Source of the DNA: Entoloma clypeatum
Lineage: Eukaryota > Basidiomycota > Agaricomycetes > Agaricales > Entolomataceae
Assembly (NCBI GenBank): GCA_963565915.1
Contig: OY751492.1
Coordinates: 2,170,001-2,234,000 of the forward strand
Length of the DNA: 64,000 nucleotides
Direction of reading: 5' to 3'
The position numbers were made by a program, and so were the translations under genes. Positions 60,584 to 64,000 of the stretch are shown piece after piece (position 1 is the stretch's first letter; each line of letters begins with the position of its first letter). A model generated the notes under the pieces. That model did no database searches, was not told where the DNA came from, and saw only the letters and a list, made by a program, of their open reading frames with translations.

Positions 60584-63500
60584 CTAGATCTCGACTTCCA
60601 GGCGAGATATGATGCCATCCGGGGTGTCCGTGAAATTCTCATATGGTTTAAATTCCAATCCTTCAAAGATGTTTGCGCGTAAGCGCTGGGGTGCATTCAG
60701 GTTTAATTTAAAGAAGTCCTCCACCGCTTCCTTGGCATGTTCCAGGTGATCCTCAGGTTCCCACGTGTTGTGGTCCTGAGTCAGACCCTCCCATTGTATC
60801 AGATACTCCAACTTTCCTCTCTTCATTCTTGAGTCAATAACTTTAGACACCTCATGTTCCTCTTCTCTGTTGATTACAATGGGGTTCGGCACTCACATCA
60901 TTTGAGACTTATATACAGGTTCCTTGAATAATTGAACCCGCAATATGTTAATTACCGGGTGAATCTTCCACAACTTTGGCAATTTAAGTTCCACAGCGTG
61001 TGACGAAATGACTTTGGTTATGGTATAGGGTCCAATCCATCGTTCGGCAAGTTTCTTTAAGGGTCAGTTCAACTTCAGGTCTTTAGTCGATAACCAAACT
61101 TTGTCACCAACTTTGTAAACTGGTGCATCATCCCATTTCAGGTTCGCATACCGTTCCATCTCTTCTCGTGCTTTTACTAGCGCCGCTTCTGCCTCCTCAT
61201 GAATCTTCTTCATTCACTCCGCAAATGCCAGTTCTGACTTTTCTGCCCTCCAAGGTTCTACACCCATCCTAGGGTTGAATCCATAATTTACATAGAATGG
61301 CGAAAACTGAGTTGCTGTGTGTATCTTATTATTGTAGGCGAACTCCGTGCTTGCCATCCATTCGGGCCAATCTGTTTGCCGATGAGAAATAAATGATCTT
61401 AGATACTGTTCCAACTCCTGGTTGATCCATTCTGTTTGTCTGTCTGTTTGTGGATGGTATGCCATTGATAATTTAGTTGTAATCCCCAGGATCTTGTTTA
61501 ATTCTTTCATAAAAGTTGCCGCAAATTGCGGTCCTCGATCTGACGTCAGTGTTTCCAGTAATCCATGAAGTTTCCAGACTTCGTCCCAATATAGCTTTGC
61601 TAATCCTTCAGCTGAGACTTTGTCACATGTTTTGATAAAGTGTGCTTGTTTTGTAGATCTACAAGCGACCACTAATATGGCATTATATCCCTGGGCTTCT
61701 GGGAGTCCTACAATAAAGTCCGCAGTGACGTGTTTCCATGGTCCAGTGTTTGCCTTTAATTTACCAGCTAGCGGTTGAGGCACATTCTTTGATCATTGGC
61801 ATTTGTCGCAGCCCTCGACATAAGCTTTGACCATGTTTGTGATTCCGGGCCACCAATAATTACATGTAACTAATTCCAGGGTTTTCCATTGACCCGGATG
61901 TCCAGCGACTGGATTGTTGTGATGTAATTTAATAATTTTCACCCTGAGTTCCTGATCCTTTGGAACATAAACCTTTCCTCTGTGCAACCATAAACCCTGC
62001 TCCTCATGCCATTTCTCTGCTCGTAATGTTTTTGTGTTTGTTTTCTTTAATTCTTCCACCGCTTTGAGCACTTGCTCATCAAACTCTTTTGCATCCCTGA
62101 TGTGTTTCAATAGTGTAGTTTCTTCTCCATCAATAAGTAGATGTCCCCAATCCATTGCACGCAAGTGGAAATATTCGGGTTTCAATAGTGTTACATCCTC
62201 ATTGTCATTTTCCACCCCCTTTCTATGGTTGACTCTTCTTGAGAGAGCGTCCGCCTTCCTCATTGAGGTTCCTGCCTTGTGTATTAATTTAAAGTTGAAA
62301 CATGTTAGATACAACACCCAACATGCTTGTCTGCGATTAAGCTTTCGACCCTGCATGAAGTACTCCAAGTTTTTGTGATCGGTCCAGATCTCAATCTCAT
62401 GTTTGGCTCCTTCAAGGTGGTGTCTCCATGCTTCCAGCGCTCTGATAATACCCAGCATTTCTTTATCATAGACATCATAATTCCGTTCAATGTCATTCAA
62501 TCCTTTAGACAAGAAAGCACATGGTCTCCAGTGACCATCTTCACATTCCATAGATAAGATCGCTCCTGTGGCAAAGTCCGATGCATCCGATTCTACCCTT
62601 AACTTTTGATCTGGATGGGGGAAACTAATATGGGTGCTTCTGTAAATAATTTCTTTAGCTCTCTAAACACTTCTTCCTGCTCCATACTCCATTTCCATAC
62701 CATGTCCTTCCTTGTTGACTTATGTAATGGTCCGGCCACTTTAGAGAAGTCCTTGATGAATCTCTGATAGAAATTGGTGAGTCCAAGGAATGATTGTACT
62801 TCCTTGACCTTAGTCAGTGTTGGCCATTGTTTGATGGCATCTACTTTCGAAGGGTCCATCTGAATTCTGTCTTTCCCAATAATTAATCCCAAGAACTCTA
62901 TTTTGTCTCTATCAAAGAAACATTTTTCTGGTTTCAAGAATAAATCGTTCTCTCATAAGCTTTCTAAAACTTCTTCCACTATGGCATTGTGCCCTTCCTT
63001 TCCTTCTGTTGCCACCAATATATCATCAATATGAAAAACCACATATCCCTGGTTGATCAAGTCCCTAAAGATATTGTTCATCATGGTCTGGAACGTGCTT
63101 GGGGAATTATTCAATCCAAAAAACATGACTGTTGGTTCAAAGGCTCCATCAGGGGTCGTAAATGCCGCTTTCCACTTGTTTCCCTCCTTGATGCGCACAT
63201 TGTTGTACCTCCATCTGAGATCCATCTTGGTGAACCTTTTCTTCCCTTTTAACTTATCGATCAACTCCGGAATTAACGGGAGCGGATAATTATTTCGAAC
63301 AGTCCAGCTATTAATATATTGGTAATCCTGTACCATTTGTTTCTTTCCATCTTTTTTGGGTATAAAGAACACCGGCAAGGTTTGTGACGACTTGGTAGGT
63401 CTGATATATCCTTTACGTAATTGCTCATTCACGAACTCAGATACTTCTTTCCTTTCTTACAGTGACAGTGGGTAAACCTTAGCCTTCTTTGGGACGAAAT

Positions 63501-64000
63501 CAGGCTTTTAGTCTATGGCATGATCCCATGGTTTCCAAATCGGTAATCTTTCCGATGCCTTTTTCTCAAAGACAGATAAATATGGGTGATATTTACAAGG
63601 CACTTTCTGCTCTGCAGATTCCTCTTGCATAGGTTCCGTCTTTGCTCCTCTGATCATATGAATAACTTCCTCTGGTATACTGCCTTCATCCACATCTATG
63701 GCTTCAATAATTCTTCCGCCCCATTTGGCTCTAGCTGTTTTCTTTAAGTAGTGCATTCTACACATTCCACATTCTTCTGGACATTGTGATAGTTTGACAT
63801 TCCCATGTTCCCAATCAATTTCCAGGTTGTGGCGTTTCAACCAGGTGTGTCCCACAATAATTTTAGCTTTCCCTAAGTTACACGCCTCGAACACCGCTAT
63901 TTCCACATGCCCCTTGTGTCGCATAGCCAGAACTGCTTCATGAGTGATCGAGCCTCCTTGGTTAAGCGTGCCATCCACGTTGTACACCCAAATAGGAAAT
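60584..64000 (-). pseudogene. pol: Gypsy-4 pol with many TGA codons
   Basis: Protease end (IIVGHTWLKRHNLEIDWEHG, about 63840). RT has IPKKDGKKQMVQDYQYINSW and FHIDDILVA (usual Y-x-D-D is HIDD; about 63030). RNase H has [12 protein letters not shown], integrase zinc domain [19 protein letters not shown] (about 61900-61810). The core has [25 protein letters not shown] and QTDRQTEWINQ; the last carries R for G and W for the usual R beside the catalytic Glu. Chromodomain YLIQWEGLTQDHNTWEPEDH (about 60800). Stops at 62953, 61793, 61214 and 61064 are TGA where the family has Arg. Inactive. Confidence 0.9.

Larger units (their letters stand above)
60258..64000 (-). mobile_element. Gypsy-4, 3' half (pol and LTR)
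   Basis: Pol (from beyond 64000 to 60584) and 3' LTR (60258-60572, 315 bp) of the same family as 25232-27166. The polypurine tract AGAAAGGGGGTAA precedes the LTR. The outer flank is GGGTA on +, i.e. TACCC in element orientation, equal to the 5' flank of the other half. Confidence 0.85.

Noticed and set aside
1..64000. CRISPR arrays, rRNA operons or functional tRNA genes
   Set aside because: No regularly spaced repeats, rRNA-like sequence or complete cloverleaf was seen; the only tRNA-like match is the SINE head near 4270-4335.

Overview
The window is a fungal transposable-element cluster, most likely from a basidiomycete (Agaricomycete). This rests on the Ty3/Gypsy chromoviruses, a KDZ 'Plavaka' transposase fragment, fungal-type hAT and Tc1/mariner elements, and introns of about 50 bp with GT..AG ends. 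There is no bacterial-style gene organisation and no intact ordinary host gene. Names such as Gypsy-1 or Copia-2 are local labels, not database names.

Left part (1-8065): an inverted pair of 5' ends of one Gypsy family (Gypsy-5b on +, Gypsy-5 on -) flanks a 5-kb fold-back block (1232-6189). The block has long inverted arms, a SINE-like unit at its centre and a hAT-type MITE in one arm. Next (8058-20812) is a nest whose layers can be dated by their target-site duplications (TSDs): Plavaka gene > Gypsy-5 LTR > 12.4-kb hAT element (TSD GTTATCCC) > LTR-like unit (TSD AACGC) > intact Gypsy-1 (TSD CTGCT). The hAT carries a broken transposase and an SPT5-like (acidic/NGN/KOW) gene, which the inner insertions split. 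Then come the 3' part of the Plavaka gene (20813-22132) and a Tc1/mariner element (22548-24164). A host-like gene follows, cut by Gypsy-4 at 25231. An AT-rich island occupies about 27480-29230.

Right part (29446-59591) is a second nest: Copia-2 (+) contains the old Gypsy-3b (-). Gypsy-3b contains the younger Gypsy-3 (+, TSD GGATC) and Copia-1 (-, TSD ATTCC). Copia-1 contains the intact Gypsy-2 (+, TSD GGAAC, LTRs that look identical). LTR divergence read by eye agrees with the nesting order. The 3' half of Gypsy-4 and the other half of the host-like gene lie inverted at 60060-64000. This suggests that an inversion with a breakpoint inside Gypsy-4 encloses most of the right half.

How the parts work: five Gypsy families have a 10-12-nt segment 32-33 nt after a TATA-like box whose exact complement begins 2 nt after the 5' LTR. 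This is the geometry of Tf1/sushi-type self-primed reverse transcription. Copia-1 instead has a primer site that fits the anticodon arm of initiator tRNA-Met. Gypsy-2 joins gag to pol through an A_AAA_AAA slippery heptamer placed against the gag stop, and carries a spliced antisense gene between pol and the 3' LTR. Gypsy-3 and Gypsy-3b share a conserved 121-123-residue sense ORF in the same position. Many stops in the older copies are TGA where relatives or the family pattern have Arg, consistent with CGA-to-TGA change at CpG.
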